From assembly GCA_016708955.1 (NCBI GenBank), contig JADJES010000002.1, positions 62,001-126,000 on the forward strand: a DNA stretch of 64,000 bases. Direction: 5' to 3'. Positions 9,032 through 17,451 of the stretch are shown here, piece after piece. This stretch comes from Nitrosomonas sp. (GTDB lineage Bacteria > Pseudomonadota > Gammaproteobacteria > Burkholderiales > Nitrosomonadaceae). A program made the translations under genes and the position numbers. The stretch's first letter is position 1. The number at the start of each line of letters is the position of its first letter. Under the pieces are notes generated by a model. It worked only from the letters and a program-made list of their open reading frames with translations, was not told the DNA's origin and did no database searches.

Positions 9032-9611
9032 GTTATTAAACGTAATAATGAGCTAGGCTATTGATTCGGGAAAGTAAAGTTTGAAGTTTTCATATGGCGT
9101 ATTTTACACGAGAGGCATGGAAGAATTTCTTTATTAATAAAAGTATTGATTCGACATGGCGCGCTCATTGAGGAGGAGGGCATGATCTGTCTGGTAGAAA
9201 TGGAAATGGCTACTGCTTTGGCACCACTGCAGTCGGCGGTTTGTGTCTGCCGGATTGCGTTCGGTCTCCGGGCAGGGCAGAAGATATTGACATTAAAACG
9301 GCACCTGCACAAAGCACACTGCCGCAGTCTGTTCAGAGATTCTGGCAGCAAGAAAAATAGTCCATCGGGTACGAATAGCGATGTGCTACCTTTCTCCACC
9401 TCTGCGTACTCACATGATTTGCAAAGAACGATCAAAAAACACTTTTTTCTGTTGAATTGATGTAAATCTTGTGAATTCCTAATCGTTGTCCACTTCATCA
9501 GCTTTTTAGTACTTTTTTTCTGATAAAAAACGCATTTATTTTTCCTGTACACTTAGATTACATGAAAAATTATTAATCAATAGACGTGAATCCCACTAAA
9601 GGAAAAGAAAT
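9032..9611. other. 580-bp region without a convincing gene
   Basis: Open frames on both strands (about 104 and 164 codons) have no recognisable motif and look like chance reading. One + strand frame at about 9177-9360 reads protein-like (a G-N-G-N-G-Y-C-F-G-T-T segment) but has no ATG start and may be a relic. The AT-rich stretch at 9500-9600 probably holds the promoter of the methyltransferase gene. Confidence 0.4.
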
Positions 9612-10187
9612 ATGCCATTTAGCTATAGTAATCAGCTCAGCACAATAATTGGTTTTGCTGAGCAGCAAAATCCAGAATCAATTCTTGATATTGGCATTGG
9701 AATGGGGCAGTACGGATTTTTGTTACGCACAAATTTAGAAAACATAAATCTTTTTGAAATCGATGGTTCAAATGCATGCCAACGCAGCAGAGAGCAATGG
9801 AAGATTAGAATCGATGGTATTGAAGGTTATGCAGGATATATTACTGCAGTTCATGAGTATTCTTACACCAATCTGCTCATCGGTGAAGCACTAGAATTAC
9901 TGTCGACATTGGACGATAAAATTTACGACTTAGTACTTGCGATAGATATTCTGGAGCATTTTGATAAGGAACAAGGTGTCATTTTCCTAAGAGAGTGTCA
10001 GCGAGTATGCAAGGACTCCGTTCTTGTAAGTACACCTAAAGAATTTGTTGCGCAAGAAGTTGCTGCAAATCCTTTGGAAAATCATCGATCACATTGGACT
10101 GAGGAAGACTTTAGGTTTTGTGGTTTTGATTATTTTTTACCCAATCCATTGAGCCTGATTGCGATCGCAAAAAATAAGAGCGAATAG
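9612..10187 (+). CDS. SAM-dependent class I methyltransferase
   Basis: 191-residue protein with methyltransferase motif I as ILDIGIGMGQYGFLLR (about residues 20-35), an acidic residue at the end of the second strand (NLFEIDGSN) and motif IV as DLVLAIDILEHFD near residue 112. It resembles small methyltransferases of the type-11 group often found beside glycosylation or sugar genes. Its substrate is not evident. It lies on the + strand between potB and the peroxidase gene, inside the stretch that separates potA from potB, so it may have arrived with the rearrangement. Confidence 0.8.
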   Translation: MPFSYSNQLSTIIGFAEQQNPESILDIGIGMGQYGFLLRTNLENINLFEIDGSNACQRSREQWKIRIDGIEGYAGYITAVHEYSYTNLLIGEALELLSTLDDKIYDLVLAIDILEHFDKEQGVIFLRECQRVCKDSVLVSTPKEFVAQEVAANPLENHRSHWTEEDFRFCGFDYFLPNPLSLIAIAKNKSE

Positions 10188-10277
10188 CATTACAACAGAT
10201 TTAATTTGACATGCGCAAAACGGCTTCAGGACCATAGCTAAAGATTCTTCTTCTTGTGCTGAGTAATCCCAGAATTC

Positions 10278-10430
10278 CAATTCACTTCTCCTGGCAAGAT
10301 ATTAAGGAAGCTCTGATTAAGTCCTTCAGCAGGCTCAGGTCGAAGGGTAATCAATTTATTCAGAGCTTCATCAATGAGAGCTAGAGCGCCAATTCACTCG
10401 GAAGGCGAAAAGAAGTAAAGACTATGAGCC
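10278..10430 (-). pseudogene. Decayed fragment of a second potB copy
   Basis: Bases about 10278-10303 match potB 8866-8893 (CACTTCTCCTGGCAAGAT against CACTTCTCCCGGCAAGAT). Bases about 10389-10430 match potB 8903-8945 (GGAAGGCGAAAAGAAGTAAA in both). Between them a small inverted-repeat element (10302-10370) is inserted. The match covers only the first part of potB. It shows that part of the pot operon was once duplicated here. Confidence 0.7.
10302..10370. repeat. Small inverted-repeat element, family D (short copy)
   Basis: The ends read TTAAGGAAGCTCTGATTAA and TTATTCAGAGCTTC, which are inverse of each other. A longer relative with the same ends is at 23803-23919. The core holds CTTCAGCAGGCTCAGGTCG, which resembles a widespread bacterial intergenic palindrome. 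The element interrupts the decayed potB fragment. Confidence 0.65.
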
Positions 10431-10754
10431 TGGGTGCTAGGAAATGAAAGATTTCTTCAGTAGATTGAAGATCTATCGCAAGGACAGGCTCTGCCAAAAC
10501 CATTTGGAGGCGATAAACGAGCTATAAAAACTAAAGGGAGAAAAACCTATCGAGTCTGCCCCCACTGTTTTTCACAACAGTTAAAAATAAGAAATTTGCT
10601 TATTTTTTTATTAAAAACTTATATGTAATATGTTTTAGGTGTTTGTTTGCCTATTAGAAAAGACACATTGCTTTCAGAAAAAAGGTATGTATGCCTATTC
10701 ACTTATTCTTCTGCTTTAGCTTAATTACTTCTTAAATTTTTTATGGAGAAAGAC
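10431..10754. other. Intergenic region before the peroxidase gene
   Basis: No gene supported. A + strand frame at about 10500-10630 reads ...TKGRKTYRVCPHCFSQQ and could be a relic of a zinc-ribbon-containing protein such as a transposase, but there is no start and no clear match. A hairpin AAATAAG...CTTATTT followed by T residues (10585-10609) looks like a terminator. GGAGAAAG at about 10745-10752 is the ribosome binding site of the next gene. Confidence 0.4.
10585..10609 (+). terminator. Candidate factor-independent terminator
   Basis: AAATAAG (10585-10591), a 7-base loop, CTTATTT (10599-10605), followed by further T residues. The stem is AT-rich and weak. No clear gene ends directly before it. 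Confidence 0.35.
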
Positions 10755-11963
10755 ATGAATAAAACGAGCAAAAGTTTGTTCACTGCGGTTCTTATCGCAG
10801 TGCTAGGAATTTCAACGATGGTTTCCGTTGCTGTTGAGAGCCCTGCCCTTGTAGCCAAAGAACGTTTAGGCAAACTGATTTTCTTTGATACAGATCTCTC
10901 TCTCAACGGCAACCAATCCTGTGCAAGTTGCCACGGACCTGGAGCGGGTTGGGCCGGGGACCTATCGGAAGTCAATGCGCATGGTGCTGTTTATGAGGGT
11001 TCGATCCCGGGCGCCTTCGGAGATCGAAAGCCCCCAAGCTCAGCCTATGCAACCTTTAGCCCGATCTTTCACATGGATAAAAAAGGTTTATTCGTGGGGG
11101 GTAACTTTTCGGATGGACGCGCCACAGGCGAAAAATTGGGCAATCCAGCTGCTGACCAAGCTCAGGGTCCCTTCCTGAATCCAGTCGAGCAAGCACTGGC
11201 TACCCCCTCTGACGTAGTCACAAAAGTCTGTGCTGCGTCCTCCTATGGTGACCTGTTCAAACAGGTTTGGGGGGCGGAAGCCTGTGATTCTGGAAACGTG
11301 AATATGGCTTATGATGCTATTGCCCTGTCGATTGCAGCATATGAAGCTTCACCCGAGGTTAATTCTTTTACATCCAAATGGGATTATTCTTTAAAAGGTG
11401 CGGCTAAATTGACAAAACTGGAACAGAGAGGTTTTGCCTTATTCCAAGGCAAAGGTCAATGTAAATCATGTCACCTTAGCAGCGGGAAAAATGCTTTGTT
11501 TACTGACTTTTCCTATGATAATCTGGGTCTTCCAAAGAATCCTGAGAATCCCGTTTACGGTAACAATCCATCTTTTATTGATTCGGGCTTGGGCGGGTTC
11601 CTTGCATCAAGATCGGATTATGCAGCATTTGCCGAAGCTAATAAGGGGAAGCATAAAGTTCCGACTCTGCGCAATGTTGACTTGAGGCCATCCAGTGACT
11701 TTGTCAAAGCTTTTGGGCACAATGGATACTTTAAGACCCTGGAAGGAATCGTACACTTCTATAACACGCGCGATGTACTTCCGGCATGTCCCGGAGATTA
11801 TACTGAGGCAGAGGCATTAGCCGCAAATTGCTGGCCTGCACCTGAAGTACCTGAAAATGTAAATACGGCTGAGTTGGGCAATTTGGGCTTGTCGCCCGCT
11901 GAAGAGGCTGCGATTGTCGCCTTCTTGAAAACGCTCAGTGATGGATACATACCCATAAAATGA
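10755..11963 (+). CDS. Di-heme cytochrome c peroxidase family protein (CcpA/MauG-like)
   Basis: Periplasmic protein of 402 residues with two c-type hemes. It would reduce hydrogen peroxide or carry out MauG-like oxidation using electrons from small cytochromes. An N-terminal hydrophobic export signal is followed by the first heme site CASCH (about residues 56-60) and the second, CKSCH, near residue 236. Family features include GKLIFFDTDLSLNGNQSC, FSDGRA and KVPTLRNVDLRP...FGHNGYFKTLEGIVHFYN. Start ATG 10755 is preferred to ATG 10743 because GGAG lies at the right distance before it. The nearby methyltransferase and pot genes are not functionally related. Confidence 0.9.
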   Translation: MNKTSKSLFTAVLIAVLGISTMVSVAVESPALVAKERLGKLIFFDTDLSLNGNQSCASCHGPGAGWAGDLSEVNAHGAVYEGSIPGAFGDRKPPSSAYATFSPIFHMDKKGLFVGGNFSDGRATGEKLGNPAADQAQGPFLNPVEQALATPSDVVTKVCAASSYGDLFKQVWGAEACDSGNVNMAYDAIALSIAAYEASPEVNSFTSKWDYSLKGAAKLTKLEQRGFALFQGKGQCKSCHLSSGKNALFTDFSYDNLGLPKNPENPVYGNNPSFIDSGLGGFLASRSDYAAFAEANKGKHKVPTLRNVDLRPSSDFVKAFGHNGYFKTLEGIVHFYNTRDVLPACPGDYTEAEALAANCWPAPEVPENVNTAELGNLGLSPAEEAAIVAFLKTLSDGYIPIK

Positions 11964-12020
11964 CGCCAAAAAAATAAATTGGGTGTTGGAAAAATATAGC
12001 CTTTCGCCCTGTTCATTATC

Positions 12021-12058
12021 GGGATAGGGTGCAGTCAGATTTGACAGCACCCTATCCC
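12021..12058 (+). terminator. Hairpin after the peroxidase gene
   Basis: GGGATAGGGTGC (12021-12032) and GCACCCTATCCC (12047-12058) form a perfect 12-bp stem with a 14-base loop, 57 bases after the stop codon. No T-run follows, so it may act as an mRNA 3' end stabiliser or Rho-assisted terminator rather than a classical intrinsic terminator. Confidence 0.55.
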
Positions 12059-12196
12059 GCATCACAGCGGAATGCGGATCTGCACCGGGTGGTTGAAGTT
12101 GGATCAATGGGGTTAGACTCGATGGTTTGCTGTGACCCCATTGGTTTGTGCTGAATAAAATCCTTCAAACCTTAAGCCAATTCTGTAATTTATTTA

Positions 12197-13402
12197 ATGT
12201 CGAAACAAACACTAAATCATATAATCCGGAATCAGTTTGATGTGATTCTCTTTGAAGAAGGTTGTTTTTCGCCTTTAAACTGGCTCTTGAGAGAAGGGCA
12301 TCTTGATTATGGCGACTATGAGAAATGGAGGAAAGGCAAGTCAGAGTTTTTAGAAGATCATTTTAGAATACCGATTGCTGAAATTATTACTGATTTGCAG
12401 AGGACACAAGATTATGCCACGGCACTGAAACTTGAATCATTGAGTCACACATACACATCAACTACCAGCCAGCCACTGTGCTTTAGCCGATCCCCGGCAA
12501 ACGAGCTTATTTTCACAACCGTTTATGAGCCTGCTAAAGACCGGGTGCAAACGGATTTGTTTTTTGACAGTGCGCCTACTTGCACTGCTCATGATCTGAT
12601 AAGAGCCATCATCGATAAGCGTAGTGATGATATTGCGGTTTTGCTGGCGAAGTTAAAGCCGTCAAACCCGGAAAAACACCAACAATTCTCCCGGCTATTG
12701 GCTTTTGAAAAGAAAATGCAATCCAAGGAAACCGGCGTCCAAAAAATAGCGCTATTAAACCAAGTGGTCACACCCTTGGCTTTTAATATTCTGGGGCGAT
12801 TTGCGCATGACTTCCTTACACCTTTGTGGCACAAACTCTCTGTAGAAATTGCAGACCGGCATTTTGAGGCTGAAGCTCCGGAATATCATTTAAGTTTTAC
12901 CGCCTTCAAGGGATTTCAATGGCAGCAAGTCCTCTCATCAATCGACCGGGAAAGAGATTGGGTTAAACAGCCTTTATTAATATTTCGTTATGCTGAAGCC
13001 TGTTTTAAATTGAATAAGGAACGGGAGGGAATTGCAAATTGGTTCAGCTTGTTTATCCGCTATCCCGAAACAGCCGTACGGCTGATTGACAACACCTGTA
13101 ATCGTTTAATGTTTTCTGACTGGCAGTATTTTTCTGAACTGGATCCAGAGCTTGAACCCTCCTTGTTCCCTGCCTGGATGGCAATGAATAAACCTGCACT
13201 TGCAAAAAATACTGTGCGATCTGATCGAAAAGGCAATGAATCTTTGCAACTAATTGAAGCTCTGGTTTGCACTACTCACAGTGAAATCGATGAAACAGTT
13301 ATTCAACTCAGAGCCAGATTGCAACATAATAGCCCTGCTTTATTCGTACACTATATGAGGGCTAAGGATAAGCAGGAGGATGGTAGCAGAAAGGGGCCAT
13401 AA
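12197..13402 (+). CDS. Conserved-type hypothetical protein, function unknown
   Basis: 401 residues, no signal peptide, no membrane segment and no motif recognised. The sequence is rich in charged and aromatic residues and seems mostly helical. The start reads MSKQTLNHIIRNQFDVILFEEGCFSPLNWLLREGHLDYGDYEKWR, which looks like a small helical N-terminal domain. Composition matches neighbouring genes, which supports it being a real gene. It converges on potA, whose 3' end lies 32 bases beyond its stop. No function is proposed. Confidence 0.7.
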   Translation: MSKQTLNHIIRNQFDVILFEEGCFSPLNWLLREGHLDYGDYEKWRKGKSEFLEDHFRIPIAEIITDLQRTQDYATALKLESLSHTYTSTTSQPLCFSRSPANELIFTTVYEPAKDRVQTDLFFDSAPTCTAHDLIRAIIDKRSDDIAVLLAKLKPSNPEKHQQFSRLLAFEKKMQSKETGVQKIALLNQVVTPLAFNILGRFAHDFLTPLWHKLSVEIADRHFEAEAPEYHLSFTAFKGFQWQQVLSSIDRERDWVKQPLLIFRYAEACFKLNKEREGIANWFSLFIRYPETAVRLIDNTCNRLMFSDWQYFSELDPELEPSLFPAWMAMNKPALAKNTVRSDRKGNESLQLIEALVCTTHSEIDETVIQLRARLQHNSPALFVHYMRAKDKQEDGSRKGP

Positions 13403-13433
13403 ATTTGAACCGTTGCCTCATTGGCGCGTTAGG

Positions 13434-14519
13434 CTAATCAGGAAAAAACTGTGCGGATTGCTCCTGCCAGCTGACCGCAACTGCTTCGCCTATTTCAAAA
13501 GGCTTGGTATGACCCGGTACCGAATTGGGAAGCAGTGCTTCAATTCGTGTGCTGTTAGACAGTTCAATGATATAGGTGGTGACATCGCCGATATAAAGGA
13601 AATCCTTTATTTTTCCACGCAATTGGAATTCAGTATTGATCTCTGTTGACAGCGGAACGATACGAACTTGCTCGGGACGCACAGCAAACACGCCGCGATC
13701 GTTCACTTTGATATGATCTTTTGCCGGTACGGCGACTTCTCCCAATCCTTCAACTTCTAATCTTAAATGCAAAGGAGAAACCTCAATAACCTTTGCCTTC
13801 AGCATATTTATTTTCCCAATGAAATCCGCAACAAAGCGATTCACTGGAAAATTATAAATTCTCTGTGGTTCGTCGATCTGCTCAATTTTGCCTTGGTTCA
13901 TCACAGCAATGCGGTGCGATAAAGCCAGTGCTTCATTTTGAGCGTGTGTCACATAAATAAAAGTGACGCCGGCTTCCGCTTGTAAAGTGATCAGCTCCCT
14001 TTGCATATTCTCGCGCAACTTCTCGTCCAAAGCGCCCAATGGTTCATCCAGTAATAATAAGCGCGGCTGATTGATGAGTCCCCGGGCAAATGCCACCCGC
14101 TGCTTTTGTCCGCCCGACAATTCATGGGGGTATCGATCGGCAAATTGGGTAAGTTCAACTTCTTTCAAAGCTTCGGCGACCCGGGTTTTAATTTCTCCGG
14201 GTGTTTTGCCAGTCATTTTCAGCGGGAATCCGATATTGCCAGCCACCGTCATATGCGGAAATAGTGCATAGCTCTGGAAAACGGTATGAAACGGACGTTT
14301 TTCCGGAGGAAAACCGATAATATCCTCGCCATCGAGCAAAATTTGTCCGCCGTCGGGTGCGTCAAAACCGGCGATCATACGTAACAACGTCGTCTTGCCG
14401 CAACCGGATGGACCTAGCAGTGTAAAGAATTCCCCGGCTTTGATTTCAATGCTGACGTCATCAACAGCAGTGAAATCCCCAAACCGTTTTGTTACATTGC
14501 GGATTTCAAGTAGTGTCAT
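13434..14519 (-). CDS. potA: Polyamine ABC transporter ATPase PotA
   Basis: Cytoplasmic ATPase that powers polyamine import through PotBC. Visible motifs are Walker A GPSGCGKTT (about residues 36-44), Q-loop FQSYALFPHM, signature LSGGQKQR, Walker B LLLLDEPLGALD and H-loop VTHAQNEA, followed by a C-terminal TOBE regulatory domain (about residues 270-360). ATG 14519 (MTLLEIRNVTKRFG) is chosen because it matches the family start and has GAGAA before it; a GTG nine codons upstream is possible. The gene is isolated from potBCD by 4.4 kb carrying genes on the other strand, so it now needs its own promoter. A decayed second copy lies at 16993-17433. Confidence 0.93.
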   Translation of the reverse strand: MTLLEIRNVTKRFGDFTAVDDVSIEIKAGEFFTLLGPSGCGKTTLLRMIAGFDAPDGGQILLDGEDIIGFPPEKRPFHTVFQSYALFPHMTVAGNIGFPLKMTGKTPGEIKTRVAEALKEVELTQFADRYPHELSGGQKQRVAFARGLINQPRLLLLDEPLGALDEKLRENMQRELITLQAEAGVTFIYVTHAQNEALALSHRIAVMNQGKIEQIDEPQRIYNFPVNRFVADFIGKINMLKAKVIEVSPLHLRLEVEGLGEVAVPAKDHIKVNDRGVFAVRPEQVRIVPLSTEINTEFQLRGKIKDFLYIGDVTTYIIELSNSTRIEALLPNSVPGHTKPFEIGEAVAVSWQEQSAQFFPD

Positions 14520-14670
14520 TACTTTTCTCGAAGAGAAAACGTGCACTGTATCAAAGTTTACTGATGTACTGAATGTATAAATTCAATGCGGACAGAAGAC
14601 AGGCTATTTTCTACAAAACCGGATATTTCTATTCGCTGCTAACAAGCCCCATATCACTAAAAACAGCAGA

Positions 14671-16635
14671 TTGGGCTATGAATACCCGCAGCCGATAATT
14701 GGCCTATGTTGCTCAGCGCACAGACAACTGCCGGACGGAAAGTTATTAATAAAAACGTTTAAGGCATATTTGAAAAATAACGGGTTGAAATCTTATGTTG
14801 CCGCTGTGCCACCACAGGATACTGTCGATCGTTCAACACTTTTCACTAAACAAGTTATGTGCAACCCAAAAAATACCTTGCAAACTTCGCCTTCGACGCC
14901 AACGCAGACACCTACCTCCAATGCGATGAGCAATCTTGCTGTGAAAGCGTTACGGGTATCGGAGAGCCGCTACCGTCGGCTATTTGAAACCGCTCGTGAT
15001 GGGATTCTGCTTCTCAATGCGGATACTGGACAGATTGATGACGTTAATCCTTATTTGATCGAGATGCTGGGTTATTCACATGCGGAGTTCTTAGGAAAAA
15101 AGTTGTGGGAGGTAGGCACGTTTACCGACATTGATGAAAGCCAAAAAATGTTTTCTAAGATACAAACAGAAGGTTATGTCCGTTATGATGATCTTCCGCT
15201 CCGAACAAAGACAGGCATAATAATTGCGGCTGAATTCGTCAGTAATAGTTACGACTGTGAGGGTACGAAAGTAATTCAGTGCAACATCCGCAACATCACT
15301 GAGAGAAAGAAGACAGACGAAAGGATCAAAGAGCTGGCATTCTTTGATCAACTCACTGGCCTGCCCAACCGGCTACTTTTGCAGGATCGGCTGAAGCAGG
15401 CGATGGTCGCCAGTTCGCGCAGCGGTATATTTTGCGCGTTGTTGTTCATGGATGTGGATAATTTCAAGAATCTTAATGATACCCTGGGTCATGACATGGG
15501 CGATGCGCTGCTCAAGCAGATCGGGCTGCGTCTGACTTTGTGTGTGCGTGAAGGCGACACCGTTGCCCGATTGGGCGGTGACGAATTCGTGGTAGTGCTT
15601 GCCGGATTGAATACGGATAAAGCGGAAGCGGCCAAGGGCATCAAAACTGTTGTCAGAAAGATGAGCGTCGCACTTAACCAGCCTTACCAAGTTGGCGGTG
15701 TGTTGTATAACAGCACGGCAAGCATGGGTGTAACGCTTTTTAAGGACGACCTGATTAATACTGATGATCTGATGAAGCAGGCTGATTTGGCCATGTACAA
15801 ATCCAAGGAAGCCGGGCGCAATACACTGCGCTTTTTTGATCCAAACATGGAGTTGGCCGTAATGAAGCGTGCGGGGATGGAAAACGATTTGCGGCGCGCT
15901 ATCGACGAAAAGCAGTTTGTACTTCACTACCAGGCCCAGATAGCAGGCGAAAATCATATTACGGGTGCCGAAGTCCTCTTGCGCTGGGAGCATCCCCAGC
16001 GCGGCAAGGTAACCCCAGCCGAGTTTATTCCATTGGCCGAAGAAACCGGGCTGATCCTGATTCTGGGAAAATGGGTTCTGGAAACTGCTTGCACTCGTTT
16101 GGTTGTCTGGGCTGACCAGCTTGAGACGGCAGATCTCACGATTGCAGTGAATGTCAGCGCCAACCAATTTCGCCATCCTGACTTCGTCGATCTGGTGTTA
16201 AATATACTCAAGAAAACGGGTGCCAATCCCCGTCGGTTGAAGCTTGAATTGACAGAGAGCCTGCTGATAGCTGATGTTGAGGACACAATCGAAAAAATGT
16301 TCGCATTGAAGGCAAAGGGGATATGCTTTTCACTGGATGATTTCGGGACAGGATACTCATCCTTGTCGTACCTGAAGCGCTTGCCGTTGGATCAGTTGAA
16401 GATTGATCAGTCGTTTGTACGTGACATACTCACCGATCCCAACGATGCCGCGATTGCCAGGACTATCGTGGCTCTGGGCCAAAGCCTTGGATTGGGGGTG
16501 ATCGCAGAAGGCGTTGAAACAGAAGCGCAACGGAATTTTTTGGCTGTCTCGGGTTGCCATGCTTATCAAGGTTACTTTTTCAGCCAACCTTTACCTGTTG
16601 AGGGTTTCGAAAAAATTGCGCAAGGCGTCTTCTGA
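14671..16635 (+). CDS. PAS-GGDEF-EAL cyclic-di-GMP signalling protein
   Basis: 654-residue protein with a PAS sensor (about residues 95-210), a diguanylate cyclase domain with intact active site RLGGDEFVV (about residue 309) and an EAL phosphodiesterase domain (about residues 395-645). In the EAL signature the middle residue is Val (E-V-L-L-R-W), but the catalytic DDFGTGYSSLSYLKRLPLD is complete. It could make and/or degrade c-di-GMP. There is no transmembrane segment, so it is probably soluble. The first 60-85 residues carry no domain; internal Met codons at residues 63 and 86 are alternative starts. It is divergent from potA. Confidence 0.88.
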   Translation: MGYEYPQPIIGLCCSAHRQLPDGKLLIKTFKAYLKNNGLKSYVAAVPPQDTVDRSTLFTKQVMCNPKNTLQTSPSTPTQTPTSNAMSNLAVKALRVSESRYRRLFETARDGILLLNADTGQIDDVNPYLIEMLGYSHAEFLGKKLWEVGTFTDIDESQKMFSKIQTEGYVRYDDLPLRTKTGIIIAAEFVSNSYDCEGTKVIQCNIRNITERKKTDERIKELAFFDQLTGLPNRLLLQDRLKQAMVASSRSGIFCALLFMDVDNFKNLNDTLGHDMGDALLKQIGLRLTLCVREGDTVARLGGDEFVVVLAGLNTDKAEAAKGIKTVVRKMSVALNQPYQVGGVLYNSTASMGVTLFKDDLINTDDLMKQADLAMYKSKEAGRNTLRFFDPNMELAVMKRAGMENDLRRAIDEKQFVLHYQAQIAGENHITGAEVLLRWEHPQRGKVTPAEFIPLAEETGLILILGKWVLETACTRLVVWADQLETADLTIAVNVSANQFRHPDFVDLVLNILKKTGANPRRLKLELTESLLIADVEDTIEKMFALKAKGICFSLDDFGTGYSSLSYLKRLPLDQLKIDQSFVRDILTDPNDAAIARTIVALGQSLGLGVIAEGVETEAQRNFLAVSGCHAYQGYFFSQPLPVEGFEKIAQGVF

Positions 16636-16758
16636 ACATCGGCCTGAAAATTCCTGATCAGATCTTAATAAGTTATGTGCGGTAACGGACAGACATAATT
16701 CCGGCAATAAATTATTCTATTTTGCAGATTGTAGATCTATATCGAAAAGGAGAATCGA

Positions 16759-16956
16759 ATGAAAACCTTAAAATTGTTTACAGTGGTAGCGATGATTATC
16801 GTGGGAATAAGCGGCTGTTTATCGTTTGGTTCTGGAACGCCTGGTCCACAAGGACCACAAGGTAGCCAAGGGCCAGCCGGAGCCAATGAAAAGATTATTG
16901 TAGTTCCAGAGAGAACTGACGAAAAGGTTATCGTGGTACCTGCGAAATCATACTAA
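16759..16956 (+). CDS. Small lipoprotein with collagen-like G-P-Q repeat
   Basis: 65 residues. The N-terminal signal ends in a lipobox with Cys near residue 20 (GISGC), so the mature protein should be lipid-anchored. A short collagen-like stretch (G-P-Q-G-P-Q-G-S-Q-G-P-A-G, about residues 30-42) is followed by two similar segments, EKIIVVPE and EKVIVVPA. GGAG is placed correctly before the ATG. Small lipoproteins of this kind are seen in many proteobacteria but their role is not established. It has its own upstream region and no operon partner. Confidence 0.75.
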   Translation: MKTLKLFTVVAMIIVGISGCLSFGSGTPGPQGPQGSQGPAGANEKIIVVPERTDEKVIVVPAKSY

Positions 16957-16992
16957 GCAAGGGAATTTCTGGCGGTTAGCCGATGCGAAAAA

Positions 16993-17433
16993 ATCAATGC
17001 TTGGTTTTGAGCGTGTGTAACATAAATGATGCGGCGTCGGCTTTCGCTTGTAGATTGATAAACTCCCTTTGTATATTCTCGCGCAACTTCTCGTCAAGCG
17101 CACCCAATGGTTCATCCAGTAATAATGAGTGCCGCTGATTGATTAGTCCCCGGGAAAATCTCACCCATTGCTTTTGTCTGCCTGGTAATTCATGGGCGTA
17201 TCGATCGGCAAATTGGGAAAGATCAACTTCTCCCAATGTTTCGGCGGCACGAGTTTTGGTTTCTCCGCGCGCTTTACCCGGCATTTTTAGCGGAAATCCA
17301 CTATTGCCGGCCATTGTCATATGCGGAAATAGCGCATAGTTCAGGAAAACAGTATGAAAGGGAGTTTCTCTGGAGGAAAGCCGGCGATATCTTCACCCAT
17401 CGAGCAAAAATTTTTTCTCTGTCAAGTGCGCAG
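16993..17433 (-). pseudogene. Decayed second copy of potA
   Basis: Aligns with potA 13937-14360 and keeps the signature region (ELPGRQKQW instead of ELSGGQKQR) and Walker B (LLLDEPLGALDEKLREN). Both the N-terminal Walker A part and the C-terminal third are missing, and several frame breaks are present. With substitutions as well as indels, this is genuine decay of an old duplicate. It marks, with the potB fragment at 10278, an ancient duplication of the pot locus. Confidence 0.85.
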
Positions 17434-17451
17434 GAAAACCTCCTGGATCAA

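Noticed and set aside
9058..9552. Open frames of 104 and 164 codons on opposite strands
   Set aside because: No motif, no clear ribosome binding site, composition unlike neighbouring proteins; treated as non-coding.
14544..14546. GTG 14546 as the potA start
   Set aside because: The extra nine residues are not part of the family start, and GAGAA is placed correctly before ATG 14519.
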